Source: Ureibacillus thermophilus
Lineage (GTDB): Bacteria; Bacillota; Bacilli; Bacillales_A; Planococcaceae
NCBI RefSeq assembly: GCF_004331915.1
Contig: NZ_CP036528.1
Location: 1,991,551-2,055,550, forward strand
Length of the DNA stretch: 64,000 nt
Direction of reading: 5' to 3'
A model generated the notes under the pieces. It worked only from the letters and a program-made list of their open reading frames with translations, did no database searches and was not told the DNA's origin. The translations under genes and the position numbers were made by a program. Below are positions 27,189 to 36,612 of this stretch, one piece after another. Within the stretch, counting starts at the first letter, position 1, and the number at the start of each line of letters is the position of its first letter.

Positions 27189-27215
27189 TATTACAAAACC
27201 AATGGAAGGGTGGAA

Positions 27216-27971
27216 ATGATGAGTTTATTTAAAATCCGTCAAAAAAATCCTTTAATTCATTGCATCACAAACGATGTGGTAACGAATTTTACCGCCAATG
27301 GACTGCTTGCCATTGGCGCATCTCCAGTAATGTCCGATGAACCATTGGATGTGGAGGACATGACTTCCATTGCCAATGCGTTGTTAATCAACATTGGAAC
27401 ATTAAATAAACATTCCGTTGAAGCTATGTTTTTAGCTGGGAAAAAAGCAAATAAGTTAAACATTCCCGTTGTGCTGGATCCTGTAGGGGCTGGCGCTACA
27501 AAATACCGGAAAGAAGTGACGGAAAATCTATTGAAAGAAATAAAATTTGATTTGATTCGCTGCAATGCAGGTGAATTGGCAGCGATTGCAGGAATTCAAT
27601 GGCAAGCAAAAGGGGTAGATAGTGGGGAAGGAGAGATGGACATTCTTTCTGTCACAAAGGAAGTGGCTAAAAAGTATAAAACCATTGTCGCGGTTTCAGG
27701 AAAAGAAGATATTGTAACAGATGGGGAAAAAGCGGATTTTGTTTCGGGCGGCCATGAATGGATGACCCAAGTGACAGGAACAGGTTGTTTATTAAGCGCC
27801 ATTTGTGCAGGTGCATTAAGTTTGGAAGGAGACTCATATGAAAATATTTTGAATGTACTCATGGATTATAAAAAAGTGGCGGAGTTTGCTTCGAAAGAAA
27901 AATATCTAGGTTCCTTCCAAGTGGAGATATTAAATGGGTTGCACCAAATTTCAAGAGGTGAAGCAATATGA
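27216..27971 (+). CDS. thiM: hydroxyethylthiazole kinase
   Basis: A ribokinase-like fold with NPLIHCITNDVVTNFTANGL, VLDPVGAGATKYR, NAGE and the ATP/anion-hole motif VTGTGCLLSA. It phosphorylates 4-methyl-5-(2-hydroxyethyl)thiazole for thiamin salvage. Start ATG 27216 or the adjacent 27219 (SD GAAGGGTGG). An earlier in-frame ATG at 27132 lies inside the riboswitch terminator and is rejected. First gene of thiMDE. Confidence 0.95.
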   Translation: MMSLFKIRQKNPLIHCITNDVVTNFTANGLLAIGASPVMSDEPLDVEDMTSIANALLINIGTLNKHSVEAMFLAGKKANKLNIPVVLDPVGAGATKYRKEVTENLLKEIKFDLIRCNAGELAAIAGIQWQAKGVDSGEGEMDILSVTKEVAKKYKTIVAVSGKEDIVTDGEKADFVSGGHEWMTQVTGTGCLLSAICAGALSLEGDSYENILNVLMDYKKVAEFASKEKYLGSFQVEILNGLHQISRGEAI

Positions 27972-28780
27972 ATATCGTTATGACGATAGCTGGTTCAGAT
28001 AGCGGAGGAGGAGCGGGCATTCAGGCGGACTTGAAAACATTCCAGGAGCTGGACGTTTTTGGTACATCTGTAATCACCGCATTAACGGCGCAAAACACTT
28101 TGGGTGTCCACGGCATTTTTCCTGCAACTCCAGAATTTGTCGAGCAGCAATTGAATGCGGTATTGGATGATTTGAAAGTGAAAGCCTTAAAAACAGGAAT
28201 GTTATTTTCCAAAGAGATCATCGAAAGGATTGCCAAAAAATTGCGGGAACAACAAATTCAAATCGTTGTGGATCCGGTTATGATTGCAAAAGGGGGACAT
28301 GCATTATTAAAAGAGGATGCGGTGCAAGCGATGATTAAGGAGCTGATTCCCATTGCAACGGTGGTGACCCCGAACATACCGGAAGCCGAAGCAATTACCG
28401 GAATGGCAATCGATACAGAAGAAGATATAAAACAGGCAGCGGAAAAATTATTGAGCATTGGCGTTGGATGTGTCGTAATGAAAGGCGGCCACATGGATGA
28501 GCCTACTGCAACGGATCGAATCTATTTCCAAGATGGTTCAACCTTTCAATTAAAATCAAAAAGAATTCATACAAAACATACCCATGGAACCGGATGCACT
28601 TTTTCTGCTGCTATTACCGCCTATTTAGGAAGGGGCTTTTCAGTAAAAGATTCCATTATCGAGGCTAAAAAATATGTCCAATCGGCTATTGAAAATCCAC
28701 TTCATATTGGCAACGGCCATGGCCCTACCAACCATTTTGCCCATCGCTTTCATAGTGCGGAGGTGGAAGTTATTGAATAG
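27968..28780 (+). CDS. thiD: hydroxymethylpyrimidine (phosphate) kinase
   Basis: 270 residues starting by ATGA overlap with the thiM stop. It shows TIAGSDSGGGAGIQADLKTF, DPVMIAKGGHALL, TPNIPEAE, MKGGH and HGTGCTFSAAI. It makes HMP-PP in two phosphorylation steps. Unlike some Bacillus paralogues (PdxK), the operon context supports ThiD. Coupled translation with thiM is likely. Confidence 0.95.
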   Translation: MNIVMTIAGSDSGGGAGIQADLKTFQELDVFGTSVITALTAQNTLGVHGIFPATPEFVEQQLNAVLDDLKVKALKTGMLFSKEIIERIAKKLREQQIQIVVDPVMIAKGGHALLKEDAVQAMIKELIPIATVVTPNIPEAEAITGMAIDTEEDIKQAAEKLLSIGVGCVVMKGGHMDEPTATDRIYFQDGSTFQLKSKRIHTKHTHGTGCTFSAAITAYLGRGFSVKDSIIEAKKYVQSAIENPLHIGNGHGPTNHFAHRFHSAEVEVIE

Positions 28781-29426
28781 AAAAGATTTAGCCGTTTATT
28801 TCATTATGGGAACAGAGAATTGTAAAAATGAAAATCCTTTGCACCTATTGGAAGAGGCATTGCAAGCAGGGATTACTATTTTTCAACTGAGGGAGAAAGG
28901 AAAGCAACCTTTAGTAGGCAAAGAGTTGGAACAATTTGCAATGAAATGCAAAGCTCTATGCAAGCAGTATCAAGTTCCTTTTATCATTAATGATGATGTG
29001 GACCTTGCCTTAAAAATCGATGCAGATGGCGTGCATGTGGGACAGGATGATGCCCCTCTTCAAGAAATCCGGAAAAAGTTTCAAGGAAAAATTATCGGGG
29101 TTTCCGTTCATAATGAAGAAGAAATGATGAATGCAGTTAAATGGGGGGCAGATTATGTAGGGATTGGCCCTATATATGAAACCAAATCAAAGCCGGATGC
29201 CAAAAAGCCTGAAGGAGTAACTTTTTTAAAAAAGGCGCGCAATATGTATCCGGATTTTCCCATTGTTGCAATCGGCGGGATTACACCGATGAACGCAAAA
29301 GAAGTGTTAGAATCGGGGGCAGATGGGGTAGCGGTTATTTCTGCTATTTGCGACAGCGGAAATCGAAAAGAAACTGTACAACTTTTAAAAGGTTTTAAAT
29401 TAATAGAAAAAAAGGAATTTACATAA
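28773..29426 (+). CDS. thiE: thiamin-phosphate synthase
   Basis: 217 residues from TTG 28773, overlapping the thiD 3' end by 8 bases; GGAGGTGG (28759-28766) fixes the start. Motifs: FQLREKG, FIINDDVDLALKIDADGVHVGQ, GPIYETKSKPDA, VAIGGI and GADGVAVISAI. It couples HMP-PP and thiazole phosphate. It closes the thiMDE salvage operon, and a strong terminator follows. Confidence 0.95.
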   Translation: MNRKDLAVYFIMGTENCKNENPLHLLEEALQAGITIFQLREKGKQPLVGKELEQFAMKCKALCKQYQVPFIINDDVDLALKIDADGVHVGQDDAPLQEIRKKFQGKIIGVSVHNEEEMMNAVKWGADYVGIGPIYETKSKPDAKKPEGVTFLKKARNMYPDFPIVAIGGITPMNAKEVLESGADGVAVISAICDSGNRKETVQLLKGFKLIEKKEFT

Positions 29427-29475
29427 AACTAAATTTCGATTATAATAAATTTCGTAATTGAATTAGGAAGCGGAA

Positions 29476-29518
29476 ACATGGTGGAGTCTGTCAAATTGGC
29501 TCCACCATGTCTTTTTTT
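29476..29518 (+). terminator. intrinsic terminator of thiMDE
   Basis: ACATGGTGGAG (29476-29486) pairs with CTCCACCATGT (29500-29510), followed by CTTTTTTT. Confidence 0.95.
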
Positions 29519-29558
29519 GGGCTTCCATATAGAAATCTAACAACAGGGGGAACAAAAG

Positions 29559-30719
29559 GTGGATGTATTTGATTTTATCTTGCAAATTGTACTTGTTTTG
29601 TTCGTTGCTAAAATAGCAGGGCAAATCAGTCTCCGCTTTGGTCAGCCATCCGTCTTAGGTAAAATTATTGCAGGGATTATTTTAGGTCCTGCAGTTCTTG
29701 GTTGGATTGAACAAACAGAACTCATTCATGTTTTTAGTGAAATCGGCGTACTATTGCTGATGTTTTTAGCCGGACTGGAAACAGATTTGGAAAGTTTAGG
29801 GAAAAATGCGAAAGCTGCAACCCTTGTTGCCGTTTTAGGAGTCATTATACCAATTCTCATGGGATGGGCGGCTTCTCCTCTTTTCCATATTCCAACTTCT
29901 GAAGGCGTATTTATAGGGCTGTTGCTCGCTGCAACTAGCGTAAGTATTTCAGTGCAAACATTAAGAGAAATTGGTTGGTTGAATAGCCGTGAAGGTGCTA
30001 CATTGCTTGGGGCAGCTGTATTAGACGATGTGATTGTTGTCATTCTCATCGCTGTCGCCATCGGGTTCTTCATGGGAGCAGAAACAAATATAGCTTGGGT
30101 CATTGCACAGCAAGTAATCTTCTTTATTATTATTTACTTTGTTGGCCGTTATATTGTTCCAAAATTCATACATCTTTTTGAAGGAATGTTAGTAACGGAA
30201 TCAATCGTAACGGCTGGATTGATTTTACTATTTGCCGCAGCGTATTTTGCCGATTTCCTTGGTGTATCAGGCATTATCGGAACTTATTTTATGGGGGTTG
30301 CCATCAGCAGAACAAAATATGCTAAAGAAATTGAACATGGCATATCGCCAATTGCTTATGGTATTTTTGTGCCGTTCTTCTTTATAAACATCGGTTTGCC
30401 AATGAGCTTTGATGGCTTAGGCAGTCAGATTGGATTTATTATGGCATTCTCATTGATAGCGATCCTTTCAAAATTCATCGGCTGTGGACTTGGAGCGAAA
30501 GTTGGCGGATTTGGATGGAAGTCTTCCGCTGGGATTGGAGCTGGCATGATTTCCCGGGGCGAAGTGGCCTTAATTTTAGCTTCCATTGGTTTAACCGGCG
30601 GCATTTTATCCCATGAATTTTATGGTGCTATGATTGTCGTCATTATTGTTACTACTTTAGTAACTCCACCTTTACTGAAGCTCATTTTCGGTAAACGACA
30701 TGATGAGCAAGTATCGTAA
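29559..30719 (+). CDS. CPA2-family cation:proton antiporter
   Basis: 386 residues with about 12 membrane segments. The family core is visible: GQPSVLGKIIAGIILGPAVL, LLMFLAGLETDLE, the ion-binding ATSVSIS...LGAAVLDDVIVVI (paired Asp), and GMISRGEVALILAS. Its length is that of GerN/NapA-like Na+/H+(-K+) antiporters. GTG 29559 has AGGGGGA upstream. It is a single gene, with a copy of the dispersed element directly downstream acting as terminator. Confidence 0.9.
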   Translation: MDVFDFILQIVLVLFVAKIAGQISLRFGQPSVLGKIIAGIILGPAVLGWIEQTELIHVFSEIGVLLLMFLAGLETDLESLGKNAKAATLVAVLGVIIPILMGWAASPLFHIPTSEGVFIGLLLAATSVSISVQTLREIGWLNSREGATLLGAAVLDDVIVVILIAVAIGFFMGAETNIAWVIAQQVIFFIIIYFVGRYIVPKFIHLFEGMLVTESIVTAGLILLFAAAYFADFLGVSGIIGTYFMGVAISRTKYAKEIEHGISPIAYGIFVPFFFINIGLPMSFDGLGSQIGFIMAFSLIAILSKFIGCGLGAKVGGFGWKSSAGIGAGMISRGEVALILASIGLTGGILSHEFYGAMIVVIIVTTLVTPPLLKLIFGKRHDEQVS

Positions 30720-30731
30720 ACAATAAAAAAA

Positions 30732-31000
30732 GAGGTTGGGACAAATCTAAAAAAACATCATTTTCTCCAAGGAGAAAATGATGTTTTTTTGATATGTTAT
30801 TAAAATTGATTTCCGTTCCGGGGACGCTTTCCGCGGGCCCGGCTCGAGCCTCCTCGGAGCTCATTGCTTCGCTCCTGCGGTGTCTCGAGAGGGCTCGTCG
30901 CAGGAGTCGCCCCGTCACTTCAATCAATTTTTAGTTATATCAAATATTTATCAAAACCCTTTCAACTACCCCTTTAATTTTTTGTTTATGTCCCAGCCTC
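30732..31000 (-). repeat. dispersed GAGGCTGGGACA element, copy 2
   Basis: A 269-bp copy in inverse orientation, with terminal GAGGTTGGGACA and TGTCCCAGCCTC inverted repeats. It is almost identical to copy 3 at 39721, including the G+C-rich core (CGACGAGCCCTCTCGAGA and GGGCCCGCGGAAAGCG). The internal hairpin lies at 30750-30790. It fills the space between the antiporter and the MCP gene. Confidence 0.95.
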
Positions 31001-31009
31001 TTTTTAATA

Positions 31010-33004
31010 TTATTGGATTTTAAATTTGCTTATTGTTTTCGATAATTCTGCACTTAATTGATTCAACTCTTCTGAAGCCTCTGCGACAGATTGGATAGCT
31101 GTTAACTGCTCGTCGCTTGCCGCACTTACTTCCTCGCAGGATGCAGCTGTTGTTTGCGCAGTCTCGGACATTTCTTCAATTGTTTTCACAACACGGTCTT
31201 TATATTTAATAATGCTATCAATCTCTTCCGTAACTGTTTTAAACGTATTTTCCATATTTCGAATCATCGTGGATAAATTTTTAAATAGCTTTCCTGTGTC
31301 TTCCACGACTTTTTCTTGTTCTTTGAATGTATCTTGCATTTCATTCATATCATTGACAACTACTTTTGCTTCATCCTGCAATTTCAGGATGGTCGATTTG
31401 ACATGCTCTGTAGCTTTTGCTGATTGTTCCGCCAGCTTGCGGACTTCTTCAGCCACCACTGCAAATCCTTTGCCATGCTCTCCTGCCCGGGCAGCTTCAA
31501 TACTTGCATTTAAAGCCAGCAAGTTTGTTTGCGCGGAAATTTCGGAGATAGAATCTATTACGAATTCAATCGCATGAATTTTTTCTTCCAAAGAAGTGAT
31601 GGAACGGGCCATATTCAATAATTCTTCTTTAGAATTTGTAAAGGAACTTAATAAATTGTTCATTTTTTCTTGACCTTCATGATTTATGCTGTGTGCTTCA
31701 TTGGTAATCCCTTTGAGCGCTTTTGACTGTTCCGTCATATCATTGATTTTATCTGCCAGTTTTGTAGAAGATACTGTGACTTGGTCTGCATTTTCGCTTG
31801 ATTTTGTAGCGCCGATGGCTATTTCCCTCACCGCTTTTGCAACTTCACTGCTGGAAGCGTTCGTTTCTTCCGCAAGGGCACTTAAATGATGGGAGCGGTC
31901 TTCAACTTGTTTGGAAGAAGATTGCACAACTCCTATGATTTTCTTCATTTCATCAATCATTTTATTGAAATGCTGCGCCAATTCACCGATTTCATCTTTT
32001 CTCCTTGTATCAATATGTACAGTTAAATCACCATGGGCTACTTGTTCCATGGAAGAACTTAACGAATGAATCGGCTGCATCATTTTTGTAATAGTGAAAT
32101 ATAATATGATAAATGTTGCTAATAGTATGATCAGAGCAAAAATAATAATCATATTTTGAATATCATGGGCAGTTCCATGTAATTGATTTAGATTGTAGAC
32201 TGCGCCAACTGTCCAACCTAATGATGGGATTTTTTCATAAACAATGACAGATTTTTCATCACCGATTGTCGTTTTTAAAACATTTTTCTCATTTTGATCA
32301 TTCAACATTTTTTTCACATATTCGAAATTGCTTAAATCTCCCCCGGATTGGGTTGGATGGACAATTGCTAGTCCAGATGAATCCAATATGATTGGATATC
32401 CATCATAGCCCAAATCTATTTTTGAAATTTCCTCAGTTAAACTAGTTAATAAAATGTCAACTCCAAGCACCCCTAAAATGTTATTTCCTTCCATTACAGC
32501 TTTTGAGCCGGATATCGTATATTCCCCGGATTGGGCATCTATGTATGGTGGAGACCAAAATACTTCATCCGGATTTTTCATAGCTTCTGTATACCATGCA
32601 CGGGAATGAACATCTAAATCAAATATTTCATCAAAATGTGGTTCAATAATTATCTTATTGCTGTCAGTGAAATAAATATTTGCGGATGAATCATAGATGT
32701 TCATATACCTTTTTAAATGTTGGCGGAATGCTTGATCGCCTTCATCATTAAAAGAGGTAGAATTATAATAATAATCTTTTACAGGTTGATCTGAGGCAAT
32801 TTCCAGAATACTTTTTTCATAGCCATCAATGAAATTTGAAATTGAATTTGTTAATTCACTGACCAAATTATTACTCTGATTTATCACAGATTCTTCGGTT
32901 TTCGAAGAGATGATGATGGAACTTGCAGTAGAGAGGGCACCAAGCCCTAGTACAATGATAAGGAGCGATACCCCGATAATTTTCTATCGTATGGAAATCT
33001 TCAT
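31010..33004 (-). pseudogene. methyl-accepting chemotaxis protein, TAG at codon 7
   Basis: From ATG 33004 the frame reads MKISIR, then TAG (32986-32984), then [15 protein letters not shown] (first membrane helix) and 658 open codons. Domains: extracellular dCache-like sensor (about 45-275, [12 protein letters not shown]), second TM helix (about 285-305), HAMP, and the cytoplasmic signalling hairpin with [20 protein letters not shown]. The total of about 664 codons matches McpA/TlpB-type receptors. Reinitiation downstream of the stop would have to spare TM1 to work, and no obvious start exists between the stop and the sensor. Confidence 0.85.
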
Positions 33005-33388
33005 TTTATACCCCCCACTATATTTTATACAACAATATTTTTTATAATAGTAAAAAAAAATTTCATGTCTATTTTTTTAGTAATTTCAAATATTTTAAAT
33101 GAAAAAAGACTGATAAGTTTTTCGCAATATTATTTATGTAATTTTTCATTGTTATTATGGAATATTTTTTAGGGGGAATCAAAATGATATTAATATTAAC
33201 AAAAGTTTATAAATAAAGATTTTTATGTTTGTCACAATAATCTGTTTTTTTGTTAAGTGGATGGCAATGCGAATGAAAACAAATCATGGTAATTTTCGCA
33301 TATAGGAATTGTATTTATTGTTTTAATTTGGTACATTATATTAGAAACAAATATTCGTTTACAACACAAAGTGTCTCTTAACTGAAAC
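33005..33388. other. AT-rich intergenic stretch without genes
   Basis: About 380 bases of very AT-rich DNA between the divergent MCP and proS genes. I see only a -10-like TATATT (33337-33342) that could drive the proS leader. No coding frame or repeat was seen. Confidence 0.5.
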
Positions 33389-33523
33389 ATATAGCATTCG
33401 CTGAGTGCTATATCGCCACCTGGAGAACTTGAATGGGATAGAAGAATGTCGAATTTTTGGTGGTAACACGACTATTCAGCGTAAAGGCGTCCAATCTTGA
33501 GGGCATCTTTACGCTATTTTGTT
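33389..33523 (+). promoter_or_regulatory. T-box-like leader of proS, atypical stem I
   Basis: The 3' half is T-box-like: TTTGGTGGTAACACG (33456-33470), then a terminator AGCGTAAAG (33478-33486) with CTTTACGCT (33507-33515) and ATTTTGTT. Upstream there is only a short hairpin, ATATAGCA/TGCTATAT (33389-33413), followed by CGCCACC. The long stem I with AG bulge seen in the two other T-boxes here is missing. A proline codon CCA at 33416-33418 is a possible but unproven specifier. Confidence 0.5.
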
Positions 33524-33538
33524 GCAAGGAGGATGAAT

Positions 33539-34978
33539 ATGTCACAACAACAAACAAATGATTTTACAAAATGGTACATTGAAACGATTCAAAAAGCGGA
33601 TTTAATGGATTACACGCCGGTGCGCGGTTGTATCGCTTTTAAGCCAGATGGATATGAATTATGGGAACACATTCAAGCAGAAATGGATAGACGTTTTAAA
33701 GAAACGGGACATCGAAACGCTTATTTCCCAATGCTCATCCCAGAATCTTTCTTCCAAAAAGAAAAAGAGCACGTAGAAGGATTTTCACCTGAACTCCCAT
33801 GGGTGACAGAAGCTGCGGGAGAAAAGCTGGAAGAGCGTCTAGCCCTTCGTCCAACTTCTGAAACAATGATTGGCTATTTATATTCCAACTGGATTAAATC
33901 TTACCGTGATCTTCCAGTACTCATTAACCAATGGGCAAATGTGTTCCGTTGGGAAAAGAAAACATTGCCGTTCATCCGCACTTCCGAGTTTTTGTGGCAA
34001 GAAGGTCATACGGCCCATGAAAATGAAGAAGATGCTCGTAAAGAAACAATGCAAATGCTAAATATTTATAAAGAAGTGGTGGAAAACGTATTAGCGATTC
34101 CGGTATATGACGGACAAAAAACGCCTTCTGAACGTTTTGCCGGTGCGGTAGATACGTACTCGATCGAAGCGATGATGAAAGACGGAAAAGCTGTCCAAGC
34201 TGGAACAAGCCACTATTTAGGCACAAAATTTGCCGAAGCTTTCAATATTAAATATTTGAACCGCGAAAACAAACACGTATATGTTCATACAACTTCTTGG
34301 GGAACTTCTACTCGTTTAATTGGTTCCGTGATTATGGTGCATGGAGATGAAAAAGGATTAGTATTGCCGCCAAAAATTGCACCAACTCAAGTGATTTTAA
34401 TTCCTGTTGGTCCATGGAAGAAAACACCTGCCATCTTAGAAAAATTGGAAGAAATCCATAAAGCATTGAAAGAAAAAGGCATTCGCACACGCATTGACGA
34501 TTCCGACCAATCACCAGGATTTAAATTTAATGAGTGGGAGTTAAAAGGCGTACCAGTTCGCATTGAACTTGGACCACGCGATTTAGAAAATAATCAAGTT
34601 ATTTTGAAAGCTCGCGATGAAGATGAAAAAATCTCTGTTTCCATTGAATCTGTTGTAGAAGCGGTGGAAAAAGAATTAGAAACAATGCAAAAACGGCTTT
34701 ATGAAAAAGCAAAAGCATTCCGCGATGCAAACTCTCATACGGATATTGATACATTAGACCAATTAAAAGAACATATCGCAAATTCCGAGAAAAACGGTAC
34801 CATTCCTGGCTGGATTCTTGGCGGTTGGTGCGGCGACGATGCTTGTGAAGCGAAAGTGAAAGAAGAAACAAAATTCACTTCCCGCAATATTCCGTTTAAT
34901 CCGCCAACAACGAAACATACTTGCATTACTTGCGGAAAGGAAGCAAAACATACTGTTTGGTTCGGTAGAGCATATTAA
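33539..34978 (+). CDS. proS: prolyl-tRNA synthetase, short (archaeal/eukaryotic) type
   Basis: 479 residues, class II motifs: RGCIAFKPDGYELWEHI, LRPTSETMI, QWANVFRWEKKTLPFIRTSE (motif 2) and GTSTRLIGSVIM (motif 3). An HGTP anticodon-binding domain and a C-terminal zinc-like domain (CGDDACEAK, CITCGKEA) end in the conserved Tyr. It lacks the ~180-residue YbaK-like editing insertion of the long bacterial form used by B. subtilis. ATG 33539 has AAGGAGG upstream and lies directly behind a T-box-like terminator. Confidence 0.95.
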   Translation: MSQQQTNDFTKWYIETIQKADLMDYTPVRGCIAFKPDGYELWEHIQAEMDRRFKETGHRNAYFPMLIPESFFQKEKEHVEGFSPELPWVTEAAGEKLEERLALRPTSETMIGYLYSNWIKSYRDLPVLINQWANVFRWEKKTLPFIRTSEFLWQEGHTAHENEEDARKETMQMLNIYKEVVENVLAIPVYDGQKTPSERFAGAVDTYSIEAMMKDGKAVQAGTSHYLGTKFAEAFNIKYLNRENKHVYVHTTSWGTSTRLIGSVIMVHGDEKGLVLPPKIAPTQVILIPVGPWKKTPAILEKLEEIHKALKEKGIRTRIDDSDQSPGFKFNEWELKGVPVRIELGPRDLENNQVILKARDEDEKISVSIESVVEAVEKELETMQKRLYEKAKAFRDANSHTDIDTLDQLKEHIANSEKNGTIPGWILGGWCGDDACEAKVKEETKFTSRNIPFNPPTTKHTCITCGKEAKHTVWFGRAY

Positions 34979-34989
34979 TTTTCAGTTAC

Positions 34990-35030
34990 AAAAAGGCTGT
35001 TGAGATCCATTTTCTCAAACAGTCTTTTTA
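34990..35030 (+). terminator. intrinsic terminator of proS
   Basis: AAAAAGGCTGTTGAGA pairs with TCTCAAACAGTCTTTTT. Confidence 0.85.
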
Positions 35031-35143
35031 TTTTATAGGTGCAGAGATATTTAAAATAATTGATAAAAGACAAAAAAATGAAAAAGAAAAAATATGTAAA
35101 AAATGGTATAATATCTTTTAGTAATTTTAAAAGGGGGTTGCCT

Positions 35144-35982
35144 ATGACAAGTGAACAAAAACACCATGAAAAATTAGAGAAATTAATTGAACTTGTTCCA
35201 ATTATTAGACAATTATTCGCAACAGATGTAGGAATTGCGATTTCTGATACGGAAAAAGTCATTCATCAAGATTTTCCAGAGTATTTCGGCTTTGGAATTG
35301 CGGTAGGCCATAAACTGAATCCTGAAGATCCCATGACGATTGTAATGAAAAAAATCGCAGGGAAATGATGACAGTACCAGAGGAATTGTATGGTTTTTCA
35401 ATTAAACTGATTGCCGTGCCCATTACGGATGAGAATAATAAAGTGATTGGCAGCATTTCCGTCAGCACAAATCAGGAGAATCATTCAAAACTGTTAAAAG
35501 TGGCGGAACAATTTGCTGCATCAGCCGAGGAAATTTCTGCTTCCACAGAAGAACTATCGGCTTCGGCCAATAATTTTAATAGCTATATCGAAAAACTATC
35601 TGAATCTCAAAAAGAAATGACGAAACAAGTGGAAGATTCAGCTAAAATACTTGAATTAATCAATAATGTGGCAAAAAATACGAGAATCCTAGGTTTTAAT
35701 GCCGGCATCGAAGCAGCACGAGCCGGGGAATATGGAAAAGGATTCAGTGTGGTGGCGAAAGAAATCACAAAACTCGCGGAGCAAAGTGCAGATTCTGTAA
35801 ACGAGATTCGCAATTTGCTGGAACAGTTAAAAGATAAGGTAAAACAAGTTGCGGCTTATGTGAATAGTACAGTGGAAGTAAGTTCAAATCAAACATCTGC
35901 ACTCAATGATATTTCAAATAGCATACAAAATATTGCCCATGTGGCAGAAGAAATTGAACAAATGGCTCAAAAAATATTCTAA
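35144..35982 (+). pseudogene. soluble YfmS-like chemoreceptor, split by a frameshift
   Basis: Codons 1-74 from ATG 35144 (SD AAGGGGG) give a small sensor domain (FATDVGIAISDTEKVI, GFGIAVGHKLNPEDPM) that ends at TGA in GGGAAATGATGACA. The sensor continues one frame over from ATG 35365 (TVPEELYGFSIKLIAVPITD) into an MCP signalling domain ([20 protein letters not shown]). One A missing after GGGAAA would restore a soluble receptor of about 280 residues, the size of B. subtilis YfmS. The overlapping ATGATGA also permits translational coupling of two products. Confidence 0.75.
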
Positions 35983-36072
35983 AATTTAAGTCAACGCTTA
36001 TACATAAATAGTGGATTTTATAAGAATGGGTGTTTCGAATGGATTCAAACACCTATTCTTTTTGATATAATG

Positions 36073-36100
36073 ATTCTAAATAAATATGGTTCTAAATAAA
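36073..36100 (+). repeat. paired TTCTAAATAAA direct repeat before the RTP-like gene
   Basis: ATTCTAAATAAA (36073-36084) and GTTCTAAATAAA (36089-36100), 16 bp apart, sit about 90 bp upstream of the RTP-like start. B. subtilis rtp has a Ter site overlapping its promoter, so this is a candidate autoregulatory or Ter-like site; it does not match the TerI consensus closely. Confidence 0.4.
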
Positions 36101-36186
36101 CCATTCTACCTTTAAAAATATCCTCGCACCAAGTAATTTGGTAAAATAGATACAACACACGAACAAAAAGAAGGAGTTATATAAGT

Positions 36187-36555
36187 ATGAGAAAAAATAC
36201 TTTTATTATTAAACAGCGGGCGTTTTTAAAATTGTATATGCTTCATGAAGCAGAAAAGGGAAGACTTTATGGACTTCAAATCCTGGAAAATTTGCAGGAT
36301 TATTTTAAAGATTTGGGTTATAAGCCAACAAAATCAGAAGTATATAAATCCCTTCATGAACTTCTAAAAGAAGGATATGTTACAAGAGAACCTATAAAAA
36401 AAGAAGGGGCTGAAATGCAGACATTATATATTTATAGGTTAGGAGACAAAGAGAAAGTGAAGGCTTATAAAGATATGGTGAAAGCGGATTTGGATCGCTC
36501 CATTGCTTTGTTGAACCGGGCGTTGAAAGATAACTATTCCCAGAAAAGGGGATGA
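36187..36555 (+). CDS. replication terminator protein (RTP)-like winged-helix protein
   Basis: 122 residues aligning along the whole length with B. subtilis RTP: IIKQRAFLKLYML near the N-terminus, RLYGLQILENLQDYFKDLGY, SEVYKSLHELLKEGYV, KKEGAEMQTLYIYR and the C-terminal dimerisation helix (VKADLDRSIALLNRALKDNY). RTP dimers bind Ter sites and block the replisome from one side. SD AAGGAG precedes ATG 36187. If orthologous, the window may lie near the replication terminus; some Bacilli carry RTP-like proteins elsewhere, so this is not certain. Confidence 0.75.
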   Translation: MRKNTFIIKQRAFLKLYMLHEAEKGRLYGLQILENLQDYFKDLGYKPTKSEVYKSLHELLKEGYVTREPIKKEGAEMQTLYIYRLGDKEKVKAYKDMVKADLDRSIALLNRALKDNYSQKRG

Positions 36556-36579
36556 GGGATTTGTGGAGATATGAAGAAA

Positions 36580-36603
36580 GGGGCGCCAATTGCACGACGC
36601 CCC
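36580..36603 (-). terminator. intrinsic terminator of serC
   Basis: GGGGCG (36580-36585) pairs with CGCCCC (36598-36603); TTTC follows on the minus strand. Confidence 0.65.
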
Positions 36604-36612
36604 ATCATATTC

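Noticed and set aside
27132..27215. Upstream ATG of thiM
   Set aside because: It falls within the riboswitch expression platform and terminator, and the sequence before MSLFK has no homology to ThiM.
28674..28772. Upstream ATG for thiE inside thiD
   Set aside because: It would overlap thiD by 100 bases in another frame. GGAGGTGG before TTG 28773 and the family N-terminus fix the later start.
30682..30927. Apparent 81-codon reading frame (minus)
   Set aside because: It lies inside element copy 2. The same peptide appears from copy 3 (39794-40033) and copy 4 (about 52200-52418), so it is translation of a repeat, not a gene.
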